Assembly: GCA_951213105.1 (NCBI GenBank)
Contig: OX578147.1
Span: 122,231,399-122,295,398, forward strand
DNA from: Amaurobius ferox
Taxonomy: Eukaryota; Arthropoda; Arachnida; Araneae; Amaurobiidae
Length of the DNA stretch: 64,000 nucleotides
Reading direction: 5' to 3'
The notes beneath the pieces were generated by a model. The model saw only the letters and a program-made list of their open reading frames with translations. It had not been told where the DNA came from and made no database searches. Each line of letters opens with the position of its first letter. The stretch's first letter is position 1. Below, in pieces: positions 1 to 11,849 of the stretch. The translations under genes were made by a program, and so were the position numbers.

Positions 1-1865
1 TTCTTATCTTTCCACATTTTTCACACAACAATTCTTATCTACCCACATTGTGCTCAAAAGTTCTGGGGTCCTTCACTAAAAAGTGTTGGTAAATACTCAC
101 ATTTTTCACAGAACTTACCATCTACCAACATTCTTCTCAAGATCATCAGTTTGTGTCTTGGGATTTACCCCCTAGGGTCTTTACCCCTTCTGTGACGTCC
201 ATTTGCTTTGCGGACACAAATCATTAACAAAGCATTAGCTGAAATTTAACCGATCAAAGATGGGTGGTTTTTCCTCTCAATGACGTAAAGTTCCATCAGC
301 GATGGCCGTAACGTTCATCAGTGATAATCGGGAAAAAGATTTGAGCCCACATTGATGAGTTTTCTATACAAGGAACAACATGGTATCAGGCTTGAATTTC
401 GTTGAAAAAACTTCAGGAATGTAAAAATGAAAGTTTTTAAATTACTTAAAGGATTTAATGATCCTGGAACATTAACTAATTATGTTATATATGGCTTTAA
501 TGTATGTTTTTATGAGTGTACTTAAACATATATTTGTGTTTTTAACAATAGTCTGTAAAGTGTGTTAAAGATGAATTTAAAAGGAGAAATAATGAACATT
601 TGTTCCTTTTTTCAATAAAAGGACTAATGTTTTTTAACATTCTAATTTATGAATTTTCACAGAAATTGAATATAAAGGAAATGCATCATTTGTATGTGTC
701 AAATTTTATTCTTAATTATGTTGCAGAAATGTAATTAGAAATTATATCTAATTAGAACTATTATTAGTTATTATTAGTTATTAATAGCTATTATTAGTTA
801 TTTTAATAACTTTTTAGTTATTAAAACATATATGTATAAACATACATACATTTCATGCAACTTTAGGGTGAAAAATAGAAGTCGTACTTTCTTTCAATGT
901 TTGAAATAGTTTACATTCATTATTATTGACTCCCAATTGTGAAACACATGAGCTTTGGAAGTTACTTCATAATTCGGGTTCTTGGATTCAAATTAGAAAC
1001 TGAAGAATATGAGATATGTGGCACACATGGTACCTGTCGCTGAAAACTCGAGAATACATTTTGAAACAAATGAGCCCAGGTTAAATTCCAGCAGGTGACA
1101 ACTCCATGAGTTAGTGATATTTGGGTATAGTTAAAATTATTCGAATGCATTCAATTCTAATTCGAGATTTAAAATTTTCATAGCATTACTTCGAATAAAG
1201 TATACTGATAATTTCTATAAGCATAAGAGTTTAATGATGCTATGAAATAATTCATGTTCACCTTATTCTGCAAAGTACAGACCGTTGTTTTGAATGGCAA
1301 TTTGAAAACATTTAATCACAGATACAATCCCACGGCGGTGTTACACTGTCGGTTTCGAAACCAACAACTTGCAAGTTCTGCATACTCAACTGAAGCAGAG
1401 CACCGTCCTTGTTGAAAACGGGCAATGGGACGATACAGGTAGTGATCTTAAGTTGTAAGGTAAAGAATGGATGGGGACGTGACCAAACTTCTGTAGTTTT
1501 AGGTGGGCCACTGTGGAGATGTGACTTAACTTCATTGCATTTTGAACATTCCATTTGCAGCAAAGTCTACTTCCAATGGATAAGAGCTGAGAAGTTTTGG
1601 CGCAAATCATATTGACCTGCTGCATTTATTTGGCATAAAGATTCCAGCACTCATATTGATCAGCTGGCACGATTTCACAGTCCAAAAGTTCCTCAAAATT
1701 TCCTTAAATAGAGAGTAACTTTTCTCTAAATCGTCTTCTTTACACCAGTCTACTGGACTGGTATACCTAGACGTGAAATTCTAGAACCGTTTCAAGCAGT
1801 GCTTGGCTTTCAACTATATAAATTTATCTCGCTGCTGCAGCCACGTTTAACTCTTTTCCAAAGAT
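1..1865. other. No gene seen; AT-rich unassigned sequence
   Basis: No coding region or recognised transposon is visible. The only local structure is a run of degenerate ATTAGTT-like heptamers at about 743-830. Short open frames here are uninterrupted by chance and show no family resemblance. Confidence 0.6.
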
Positions 1866-2018
1866 GGTTGTTGTTGTTGAGACTCGGATCATCTTGCCTA
1901 CCAGAAAGGTGTCGACGACCTAGACCATGCGACCAACCCTAAGGCTTATGGCAGCTTAATGTATGGCCGGTACCAGAAAGGTGTAAGGTAACTGTTTGGA
2001 CGGCCGGGAAATTTCCCA
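1866..2018 (-). repeat. SINE 3' tail fragment (minus strand), rearranged
   Basis: Read on the minus strand, 2018-1966 and 1912-1866 match the tail of the SINE seen at 36540-36650: a 'tcccggccgtccaaac' block, 'ttacacctttctggta', then a 'gagtctcaacaac' end with a (CAA)n-like tail. The 'acacctttctggta' block occurs twice (about 1966-1985 and 1898-1912) with ~50 bp between, so this copy carries a small duplication or insertion. The tRNA-like head is missing, as expected of a 5'-truncated SINE. Confidence 0.7.
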
Positions 2019-3104
2019 ATGATGGTGTAAAAATACATGAACAGCACAATCATCGACCTCAATTATCTGCTCAAGTAGTAACACTACTGGAATCCGAACC
2101 ACATGCATGTCTTCAACCACGTGTGTACCATGTCATTTGGGTGCCAAATAGACAATGACATACGTTTCATGTAAGAGTGGAGGACCAACATGCAGCCCAA
2201 GTGAGACACACTTTCGACTCACCCTTGTATACATAGTTTTAAAGGATTTAAATTAAATTTCATCAAAAAAATTACAAACAATAGTTTATAAAAAGAAACA
2301 TTCTATATTTCTTTGATAATGGTTGGTATACAACTTGCGTAAAAACATATCTGTATAATAAAAAAAAATCCTGCGAAAGCTTGACACTGGATTCCAAATA
2401 GACAGCAAAACGCACAGTTCCGAATTTTTGCATGTAGATTAATATAATGACGTAGATATTCAAGACGTGCTTATAATTTTGATGTTAACCTTAGTTAATC
2501 GAATATCAATTAATAAAATTTCGAATTCCTGGTATGGGTTAAGATTTATTGGGTCAACTGATTTCTAACTTCTCTGTGATTGGTTGTTGCCAAAAAACGT
2601 CGCAAAGAAGATCGAGGACTGACTTATTGAAGCACTAAAAGCATTAAACATTAGTTCTAAACTGAACTATAACGTAAGTACACTTTAATTGAAAATTTGT
2701 CTCCGCGACATTGAGTGTAGAGCTTACGACCACGTTACAAAAGCGGGATTTGTTCTTATTCCTCCAACGTATCCAACAGCAACAACACAACACCACAATA
2801 CCGAACGCGACTTCTAAAAGTAAAAAACATTTGAGCTTATCAGTTATTCCAGCCGTTAAGATGTTAAAGAGTTATATATATTTCTCCTTTTCCATGGTTA
2901 TAACAGTAGTAATGAATTAACAATAGTTATTCATAATTGTTAATTAATTAGATTTCTAAAAATGTGTGGAGATCTATCTCACTGGGGTTGGCGAGCTTAA
3001 CGAATAGGGGCAGAGACTCTAGTAGAATATAAATGTATTAGAAAGTCCAGAGGTTACTAACGCTTCGAACATTTTTAAATTTTCATGAAAAATAGCAGAA
3101 TAAA
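2019..3104. other. No gene seen
   Basis: AT-rich sequence without a recognisable gene or element. A 69-codon open frame at 2711-2920 is Gln/Leu-rich at random and resembles nothing I know. Confidence 0.55.
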
Positions 3105-3395
3105 TTGCAGGAAGGCCGAGATAACCCAGTGGTTAAGGCGTTGGGATCATGCATGGTACACCTTGCTTCGCGATGTCCGACGGCACTAAACTTTCCCCGT
3201 GTATCCGCGAAGTATGGCCATGTTAAATCTGTAAGTCCGAAAGTCTGTCTGAGAGGTGATGAGTCAGGGGAAGGATATTATGGTCCCTGTCGTTGCAGCC
3301 AACATTAGGTTTTGGGTCTCAATTGAGTGATACTGTCCCGGCCGTCCAAACAATTGCATAATACCTTCATATAACCCGGCAGTCTGGGTAGAAAA
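3105..3395 (+). repeat. tRNA-derived SINE, diverged copy
   Basis: The head contains a good Pol III A-box-like stretch ('acccagtggttaaggcg', about 3123-3139). The B box is degraded (about 3165-3185). The body and tail ('atgttaaatctgtaagtccg', 'gtccaaacaa', 'ggcagtctgggta') align with the SINE copies at 36378-36645 and 42768-43060, in the same order. The short open frames inside it are incidental. Confidence is high for family membership and moderate for exact ends. Confidence 0.75.
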
Positions 3396-3821
3396 ACTAA
3401 ATAAATTGCAGACATTTTCTTTTAATAAACACCTAAACTGCATCTTAAATAAAAAAAGCACAATTGTATAAACCCTTCAGGAATTTATATTCACAATATC
3501 GAACAATACCAAAAGAAATGATATGGAAAGTATAAAGCTATATTGAAAGGCGTAAGCTTTCTTTTCACATGTTATTGTAGTGTTCCCAAGCTGTTTCCAA
3601 CGTCAAATATTTACCGAAGGACAGAAGAGACCGTGCCCAGTTTTTCAATTTTACTGCTCTTATAAAAATGGAAAAGAGAAGCTTGAAAAACACGTATACG
3701 GGTTGTTTATATTGCGAGGTTTTTAGACATCAAATCAATCGTAAATATTCCTGTAAACTTTTAAACGTTGAATATTTTTGGTAAATCTGTGGTGGCGTAT
3801 GTAGTGTGATAATATTTGAAA
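3396..3821. other. No gene seen
   Basis: AT-rich spacer between a SINE and a duplicated block; nothing recognised. Confidence 0.5.
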
Positions 3822-4358
3822 TAATAAAATTTCACCACTGCTGACAATAAAATATATTTTTATTCTCTTATAGTAAGTATTATTTTTTTGAAATTTTTCA
3901 AATTTGAAATTGTGACGAATAAGTATGGTTTCAACCCCCCTGCATGTATTTAGAATATTTTTGGTGATATACCCGTCCCTACTTTTTGTGTGTGGGATAT
4001 TCATAGTTCATTGGACAGTCTTTAAGTTCTTTAATCAATTTGTAAGGAAAGATCTACGAGTGCGTGTTATATCTGTCAATAGTAAAATGACCAGTCGAAT
4101 GGAAGGATTTGCAGCCCCTAGAAAAACATTTAAAAAATGCATATGTGTATGAAATTGGTCAAGGCAGTCTCATACGTATAGACTGAGCTAAATTTTACAA
4201 AATTTTAAAACCAGCTACCTTGTAAGACTGTAGATGTTCTCAGGCATGTAACATATATATACTGCCATAGATGTTCGTAGGTATATAATATGTTTTTTTT
4301 CTACGAACGCATATATCTGCTATTTCACTTTGACAAACACATAAGTGCGAAACTAGTC
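3822..4358 (+). repeat. Duplicated ~0.5 kb block, copy 1
   Basis: Aligns in the same orientation and order with 5511-6000, from 'actgctgac/tgataaaatat' through 'gatatacccgtccct', 'tctgtcaatagtaaaat', 'accagctac/tcttgtaagac' to 'gtgcgaaactagtc'. This copy is longer because a short 'tagatgtt...atgtaacat' stretch near 4229-4300 is doubled. It contains a 75-codon open frame (3925-4152) that is not kept open in the other copy, so I do not call it a gene. Confidence 0.85.
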
Positions 4359-5510
4359 TGTAGATGTTGTTATGAATGGAGTGTATTCTAAATCAGGAAT
4401 GTATTACAGCTGATGAAATTGCTTTAGCTATTTCTGAAATTGTTCACTAGTTATGTAAGAAATGCTTAAGTGCAGAAAGCAATAACAGGCAAGGAGTTGG
4501 AAGTGACTTTAAGGATGATTTCCTTCAGTATGGAACAATTTGGATTTACTTCAATTCGAGTTTACTTTAATTTACGTTTTTCTTCTGTTTAGAACTCCCA
4601 TTTATCTAAAATGCAATACATAAAGTATGTAGTGACATTTCCTTTTAAGTGTTGTTTTTTACGCACCAACTCCTGTCTCGAAATGCAGACTGTCTCTAGC
4701 AAAAGACTAAAAACCTGAAAGTACTTTCAGGGTTTTCAAATCAAATTATTCTTGATGATTTTCAGTCAGTTTTGAAACAGATCCTGTGTTTACCCTATGT
4801 TTTCGTATTTTAAAGTTCAAGACGAATAGCGTGTAAGCTTTTTGAGTGTATGGTTTTAGCATATGTTATCAACTACTCAAATATTTTATTTTATCAGATA
4901 AAAATTTCCCCAGATAGAAATTAAATCCATGCAAGGATTGAGCTTCTGCTGCAGATACTGACATCCGCAGACTGGTTTCTTGTTTTTAACTCTTTTTAAC
5001 AACGAACAGCTGATACTTGTGATATCAGCAAGAAAACTTGCAATGTGCCAGATTTTTGAAAATCTCTGAAGAAACTAAATTATTCAATTTTACCATCGCA
5101 ACTGGCATCAAATTTCATAATCAGCGAGTTGAAGTTGCATGAGAAATGGTAAAGTTCATACTTTATATATCGGTACTCGCTACGCCATTGCTGGCAGCTC
5201 AAGGTTTCTAAAGTTTAATGTCAGGTATGTGGTAAGATTGAATTAGCCAGTTTTCATAGAAGCTCACAAAATGGTGGCATATAACAAGTTTCTTTATGTC
5301 GCTTTGAGTATTGGATATTTTATACTAAAAACGACTGTTTCAGTCAACAGATGCCAGTATCTGCAGTGAGAGCTATCCTGGCTTTAGGAAATCCCTCTTT
5401 AGGCGGGTTCTGTGTGTACTTATAATATATATACATGTATAATTTGGCAGATAACGCATGTAGACAAATGATATTGCTGCGACGTCTTAAAACAGTGTTA
5501 AATGCCTTGT
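4359..5510. other. Unassigned spacer between duplicated blocks
   Basis: No gene. It holds several short inverted words ('ctgatacttgtgatatcag' near 5010) but no element with recognisable ends. Confidence 0.5.
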
Positions 5511-6000
5511 GCAATAAAATTTTAACACTGCTGATGATAAAATATATTTTTATTCTTTTATACTAAGTATCACTTTCCTGAAATTTTTTGAAATTGTGAT
5601 ATATAAGTATGGTTTCAAGCCCTCTGAATGTTTTGGTATATATTTAGTGATATACCCGTCCCTATCTTTTCGTGTGTGGTACATACATAGTTCATTGGAA
5701 AGTTCTTAAGGTCCTCAATCACTTTATAAGGAAAAATCCACACGTGTATATTAGATCTGTCAATAGTAAAATAACCATTACCAATTGAATGAAAAAATTT
5801 GCAGCGCCCCTAGTAGAACATTTAAAAATGAAATTGGCCAGAGCAATCTCATACATATAGACTGATCTAAATTTTACAGAAATTTAAAACCAGCTATCTT
5901 GTAAGACTGTAGATGTTTGCAGGCATATAACAAGTTTTTTTGCTGCAAGCGCAGATATCGGCTATTTCACTTTGACAAACACATAAGTGCGAAACTAGTC
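5511..6000 (+). repeat. Duplicated ~0.5 kb block, copy 2
   Basis: Partner of 3822-4358; same orientation, ~1.69 kb downstream. The homology stops sharply after 'gaaactagtc' in both copies, which suggests either a segmental duplication or two insertions of one unclassified element. Confidence 0.85.
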
Positions 6001-7439
6001 AGTTTAGGTCCAAGAAAAAATGTTCACGTAACATGTTATTAACCTTATGTTCAATCCGAGTTTCTTTCACTTCATAAAAGCGATTCACGTTGGATCCATA
6101 TTACTATCCGACTACTATTGAAATATGAATTTCCTACCATATGGAACCAGCACGACAGAAACCTTAATAACAAGGGTCCAACGACTTTTATACAATACTG
6201 GAACGAACTACCCGCTGTTGCTCGGGTTCTATATGAGCGTCCGATACTCAAATAATACCACTCGGTTTCCAAATCGTCAAATTCGTTTTAATCTAAATCA
6301 TCACAAAATGCGAAATCCGTCGTATAGGCGCGTACAGCACTACTCTATAAATGTTGAAAGCAACCAAAAAAAGTAACATTATCTATCATCCAAAATTATT
6401 CCTCTCTTTTGTGGGCCGTTGTCGGATGGGCACGCGCAGTCAGCGAAAAATGTACGAAACTTCATTCTGAAGCACCGAAAATCTTACAGGATTGCTCGCT
6501 TCAAAAATTAAAAGGAAATAATATTACTTATGAAATTAAAATACAAATTGTTAGAATGCGAAGTTATTTAGCCAACTTTTAGCCAAATTATAGAATTGTG
6601 CTAATCTTAGTTTTTTGGATGCGGCAAAGATGCATTGCATTGCCGAAAAAATGCAATTTTCGATGTATTATTAAAAAATGATTGAATATGAAGAAATTGG
6701 TCTATGGATTCAATTCAAACCTCACCAGGAAGAATGTTCCCTGATCCTCCTTATGGTATCAATATGGAAACTCTGTGACAATATTTTTGGCCGCTATGGA
6801 ACCGATTTGCATAAATATCGCTCAAAATCGTGCTAAAATATAAAATAACTAAATTATTAAATCGGAAGAAAATATCTCCAAGGTGTAACTTATCAGGTTC
6901 TGAAGTACCTGTATACCAAATTTCATGACCGTACGACGCACACAGACAGATACAGAGACATTTTTTTATTATAATATATCGACCAAGTGGTCGTCACCAC
7001 CGGCGTTACTGAATGCAACTATTTTAAACTCTGCACAACGCTTCCGGTCATAGTCCCGCTTTCTTGTAAGATTCATATACTTGAGAAGTAGATATCTTTA
7101 ACTCAATACAATAATGCTCGCTAAGTAGATATCCCGTATTTGTAGCTATTCATAATGCCAAAAATATTAAACATATATACATTTTTATTATTACCAAAAC
7201 AATTTTTACATATTTAATTACTTAAAAATGAGTAAAGATAAAGCAAAATCATAATAAGTTTTGAATTTATATATATAAAAGTTCTGAGTAATAAACATTT
7301 TCGTCTAAAGAACATTTTATACTCTTGAAATAATTGTGGTCTAACTTCATTTTTCCTTGGAGATTTTTAAAAAAATGCATACATACCAACAAAGAATCAA
7401 CTGTATAGTTATAATAAAGATGAATACGCAGATATATTT
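6001..7439. other. No gene seen; one microsatellite-bearing repeat fragment
   Basis: No coding gene. At 6895-6965 the words 'accaaatttcatgacc' and 'cacacagacagatacagaga' resemble the 'clause plus CAGA repeat' layout of the HINE elements in this window, so this is probably an old fragment of a related family. The 83-codon open frame at 6125-6376 is unrecognised and is not supported by any repeated or conserved pattern. Confidence 0.5.
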
Positions 7440-7983
7440 AAAAACCACGTTTTTTTATTTTAATTAAATTTAATTAACTTTTAATTTAATTTCCGTTCTC
7501 ATTTAGTAACTGGACTTATTTTCAAAGGTGACGTAGAGAAAATACGAGAAAACTAAAATATCTCGAGAACGGCTAGTTCTAGTGTAATGGGGTTAGTCTT
7601 ATTCTTTTCACCGTTAAAAATTACGTAGTTAGTTTTCCATTAGTTCCTCCACTAGTTTTTCAGCTAGAGTGGATACAGGCTTTCGCGGGCCATTTTGCAA
7701 AAAAAGGCGGGTTATTTTATCCCGAATCGTACCCAAAATCAATTAGCACCAGATTGGCCCACAAGTGATGTATCTATCAAATTTTATGAAATTTGGTCCA
7801 TTAGTTTTTTAGTTAGAGTGGATACAAAATCTGCACACCCACAGACATCACGCTAAAAATAGATTTTTCGTATTCTAGAGGTCTCTAAAGTATAGATCCG
7901 TCGAAAACTCAAGTTGCGATTTTCGGCATGATTCCAATACTTTCCCTATACATTACCATGTATTGCAGGGAAAATAAAAATGG
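7440..7983 (-). mobile_element. Partial HINE1 element, inverted and internally deleted
   Basis: Read on the minus strand from 7983, it has the HINE1 5' hairpin (words 'actttccct' and 'gggaaagt' around 'atacatggtaatgtat'), then 'gaaaatcgcaactt', the 'ctctagaatacgaaaaa' clause, a collapsed microsatellite, two ~150-bp internal units and the 'cgttctcgagatatttt' box. The 3' end (subterminal repeat plus hairpin) is missing at 7440. It lies head-to-head with the array starting at 8493. Confidence 0.85.
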
Positions 7984-8139
7984 CACAGAATATGGTATTA
8001 ATAAAAACTCTACTTTTTCTGAAACTACAAGTATATATGTTTAACTCCATTTCTTTGGAAATTGGAGTTAGACTACAATAATTCACAGAACCTCTTTCCA
8101 TGTTGCCTTAACGTACATCGTCCTCATATCAAAACATAT

Positions 8140-8430
8140 TGCATTTTCCATCGGCTGCATTGAAATTTCATACCCAGCTTTATTTTTTCGTGTCTAGAGG
8201 AAGCTTGGGGGGTAATTTCCTGTAATATCATTGACTACACTAGACTTTAGAAGTTAGGCGGATCACGTGATCGATTGATCCCCGGGCATAAATTTTGAGA
8301 GAAATGGGCCTTTATTTATATTTTTCGCAGATGATGGATGGGCTGCGGTGAAAAAATATCGAAGACGCTAGACAGAGAATGTATTTGGTATTGTTCTTTA
8401 TCTAAGGGACAACTGATGGAAATTGTAATA
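8140..8430 (+). repeat. R-family dispersed repeat, copy 1
   Basis: Shares 'gaaatttcatacccagctt', 'gtaatttcctg', a palindromic 'gatcacgtgatcgat' and 'ccccgggcataaatttt' with 16925-17260. Weaker copies are at 20435, 21240 and 24556. No coding content. Class unknown. Confidence 0.75.
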
Positions 8431-8492
8431 TACGTGATGATATTCATGCTTGAGGGGACACTATACTGTTAAAATTATACAGATATTAATTT

Positions 8493-9429
8493 TTACTTTC
8501 CCTGCAATGCATGGTAATAGGGAAAGTATTGGAATCATGTCGAAAAGCGCAACTCGACTTTTCGACAGATCTACACGTTTCGAGACCTCCTAGAATACGA
8601 AAAAACTATTTTAGAGTAACGTCTGTGTGTGTGTCTGTCTGTATGTCCGTGTGTCTGTGCAATGTATGTATCCACTCTAACTCAAACTTATTTACCGAAT
8701 TTCATAAAATTAGGTAGATAAGTCACTTGTGTATGACCCTGGTGCTGATTAGTTTTTGGTATGATTCGTAAAGACAGAACCTGCCTTTTTTTGCGAAATG
8801 GCCCTTAAAAATTTCATGTATCCACTCTAGCTAAAATACTAATTGACCAAATGTCACAGACTTTGGTAGATAAGTTACTGGTTGGATACTCTGGTGCTGA
8901 TTATATTTTGGTATCAATTGGAAAAGAACAACCTGCCTTTTTTAACGAAATGGCCCGCAAAAATGTCATGTATCCACCATAAAAAAAATACTAATTGACC
9001 AAATTTCACAAAATTTGATAAATAAGTTACTTGGAGATTACTCTGGTGCTGATTAGATTTTGGTATTATTCGGAAAAGAACAACCTGCCTTTTTTTACAA
9101 AATGGCCCTCAAAAATCGCAAAATCTAGAAAAAGCTACGTATGTTCAAATATATCAATTAAATGCTTGTTTTAAACGTAATTTTTGATGAGAAAAATAAT
9201 AATAACAACTCTATTACTCTAGGACTACCCATTCTCGAGATATTTGAGATTTTTCGCATTTAATTATGCCACTTTTAGAAAAATGTCTAATTAGCAAATA
9301 AACACAGAAATTGAAAAATACAAATTTAGTGTTATTTTGTGCAATTAAACTCAATTTAATGAATTATTAAAGAAATAAAAAATGAATTTGAGTCTGCAGG
9401 GAAAGTCATGTGTTGCCCACATCAGATTT
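8493..9429 (+). mobile_element. HINE1 array, copy a (three internal minisatellite units)
   Basis: First of five head-to-tail copies. The 5' end forms a hairpin (actttccct...agggaaag around a second palindrome). The 3' end has 'tgcagggaaagt', the exact inverse of the 5' 'actttccctgca', followed by a short hairpin word 'atgtgttgcccacat' and a T-run. Inside are a TG/TCTG array (about 8626-8660) and three tandem ~150-bp units (8663-8818, 8819-8969, 8970-9127), each with 'ctggtgctgatta' and 'tatccac'. The other copies hold two units. No coding capacity. Most likely a non-autonomous Helentron/DINE-1-like Helitron; a MITE of unknown class is the alternative. Confidence 0.85.
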
Positions 9430-10220
9430 TTACTTTCCCTGCAATACAATGTAATGTATAGGGGAAGTATTGGAATCATGTCGAAAATCGCAACGCGACT
9501 TTTCGACGGATCTACACATTTCTAAACCTCTAGAATACGAAAAAATTATTTTTAGCGTGACGTCTGTGTGTGTGTTTGTGTGTGTGTGCAATGTATGTAT
9601 CCACTCTAACTCGAAAACTAATGCACCGAATTTCATAAAATTTGGTAGCTAAAACTATTGGGTGTGACCCTGGTGCTGGTTAGTTTTTGGTACTATTCGG
9701 AAAAAAAGAACCCGCCTTTTTTTTGCGAAATGACCTGCAAAAATCTCATGTATTCACACTAGCTGAAATACAAATTGACCAAATTCCACAAAATTTGGCA
9801 GATAAATCACATGTGGGATACTTTGTGCTGATTAGATTTTGGTACGATTCGGAAAAGAATAACTTGCCTGTTTTTACGAAATGGCCCGCAAAAATCGGCA
9901 ATATCTGAAAAAAGATTACGTTTGTTCAAATGTAACAAATAAATGCTTGTTTTATACGTAATTTTTTACGAGTAAAAGAATAAGAACAACTCTATTACTC
10001 TAGGACTAACCGTTCTCGAGATATTTGAGATTTTTCGCATTTTTTTTTATGACACCTTTGGGAAAATGTCCAATTACCAAATAAAAGTAGAAATTGAATT
10101 AAAAATGCAAATTTAGTGTCATTTTGTGCAATTAAACTCAATTTAATGAGTTCTTAAAGACATAAAGAAAAAATGAATTTGAGTCTGCAGGGAAAGTCAT
10201 GTGCTGCCCACATCAGATTT
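9430..10220 (+). mobile_element. HINE1 array, copy b
   Basis: Starts directly after the T-run ending copy a. It keeps the 5' hairpin, a pure TG array (9561-9590), two internal ~150-bp units, the 'gttctcgagatatttgaga' box and the 3' 'tgcagggaaagtcatgtgct' ending. Non-coding; open frames within it are only microsatellite translations. Confidence 0.87.
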
Positions 10221-11048
10221 TTACTTTCCTTGCAATACGTGGTAATGTATAGGGAAAGTATTGGAATCGTGTCGAAAATCGCAACTCGACTTTTCGACTG
10301 ATCTACACATTTCGGGACCTCTAGAACACGGAAACATTATTTTTAGTGTGACGTCTGTGTGTGTGTGTGTGTCTGTCTGTGCAATGTATGTATCCACTCT
10401 AACTCAATAACGAGTGGATCGAATTTTATATAATTTGGTATTAAGTCACTTGTGTGTAACCCTGGTGCTGATTAGTTTTTGGTACGATTCGGGAAAAAAC
10501 AATAACCCGCCTTTGTTTTTTTGCGAAATTACCCGCAAAAATTGCCTGTATCCACTTTAGCTGAGAAACTAATAGATCAAATTTCACAAAATTTGGTAGA
10601 CAAGTCACTTGTGGGTTACCTTGGTGCTGATTAGATTTTGGGACGATTCGGAAAAAATAAACCTGCCTTTTTTTGCGAAATGGTTCGCAAAAATCGTCAA
10701 AATTTAAAATAAAAAACTACGTATGGTCAAATATATCAAATATATGCTTGTTTTATGCACAGTTTTTAACATAGAAAAAATAAGACTAACCCCATTACAC
10801 TAGAACTAGCCGTTCTCGAGATATTTTAGTTTTTTCGCATTTACGCTGTTGTTCGCATAACCGTCGTTGGAAAAACGTCCAGTTACCAACTGAGAACGAA
10901 AATTGAATTAAAAGTGCCTATTCTGTGTCATTTTATATAATCGTGGGCGTTATTTTGTGCAATTAAACTCAATATAATGAACTATTTAAGAAATAGAGAA
11001 CGTGAATATGAGTCTGCAGTGAAAATCATGTGCTGCCCACATCACTTT
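10221..11048 (+). mobile_element. HINE1 array, copy c
   Basis: Same architecture. The 5' word is 'actttccttgca', one mismatch from the inverse of its 3' word, and the 3' word is 'tgcagtgaaaatcatgtg', so both ends are slightly eroded. The internal region has two units. The 'cattacactagaactagccg' clause near 10790 is shared with copies d and e, so this copy is transitional between a/b and d/e. Confidence 0.85.
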
Positions 11049-11849
11049 TTACTTTCCCTGCAATACATGGTAATGTATAGGGAAAGTATTGGAATCATGC
11101 CGAAAATCGCAACTCGAGTTTTCGACGGATCTACACGTTTCGAGACCTCTAGAATACGAAAATACCATTTTTAACGTGACGTCTGTGTGTGTGTCTGTGT
11201 GTCTGTCTGTCTGTGTGTCTGTGTGTCTGTCTGTCTGTGTGTCTTTTTTTATCCACTCTAGATTTTGTATCCACTCTAAATAAAAAACTAATGGACCGAA
11301 TTTCACAAAATTTTGTAGGTAAGTCACTTGTGGGCGGGGCTGGTGCTGATTAGTTTTGGGTACGATTCGGAATAAAAGAACCCGCCTTTTTTGTGAAATG
11401 GCCCGCAAAAGCGTGTATCCACTGTAGCTGAAAAACTAATAGACCGAATTTCACAAAATTCGGTAGATGAGTCACGTATTGATTACCCTGGTGCTGATTA
11501 GATTTTGGTACGATTCAGAAAAAAATAACCTGCCTTTTTTTGCAAAATGGCCCGCAAAAATTGCCAATATCTAAAATAAAAAACTGGGTATACTCAAATA
11601 TATCCATTAAATGCTGATTTAATACGTAATTTTTAACGATGAAAAGAATAAGACCAACCCCATTACACTAGGGCTAGCCGTTCTCGAGATATTTTAGTTT
11701 TTCGTACTTTCCCTACGCCACCTTTGAAAATAAGCCCGGTTACCGAATGAGAACGGAAATTGAATTAAAAGTGAAATAAATTTAATTAAATTATAGAGAA
11801 CATTAATATAAGTCTGCAGGGAAAGTCATGTGCTGCCCACATCAGATTT
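11049..11849 (+). mobile_element. HINE1 array, copy d
   Basis: Complete copy with a perfect 5' hairpin, the longest TG/TCTG microsatellite of the array (about 11182-11244), two internal units and an intact 3' subterminal repeat and hairpin. Near 11705 it carries an internal 'gtactttccctacgcc', a third occurrence of the terminal word inside the element. The long minus-strand open frame here is the microsatellite and has no family resemblance. Confidence 0.87.
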
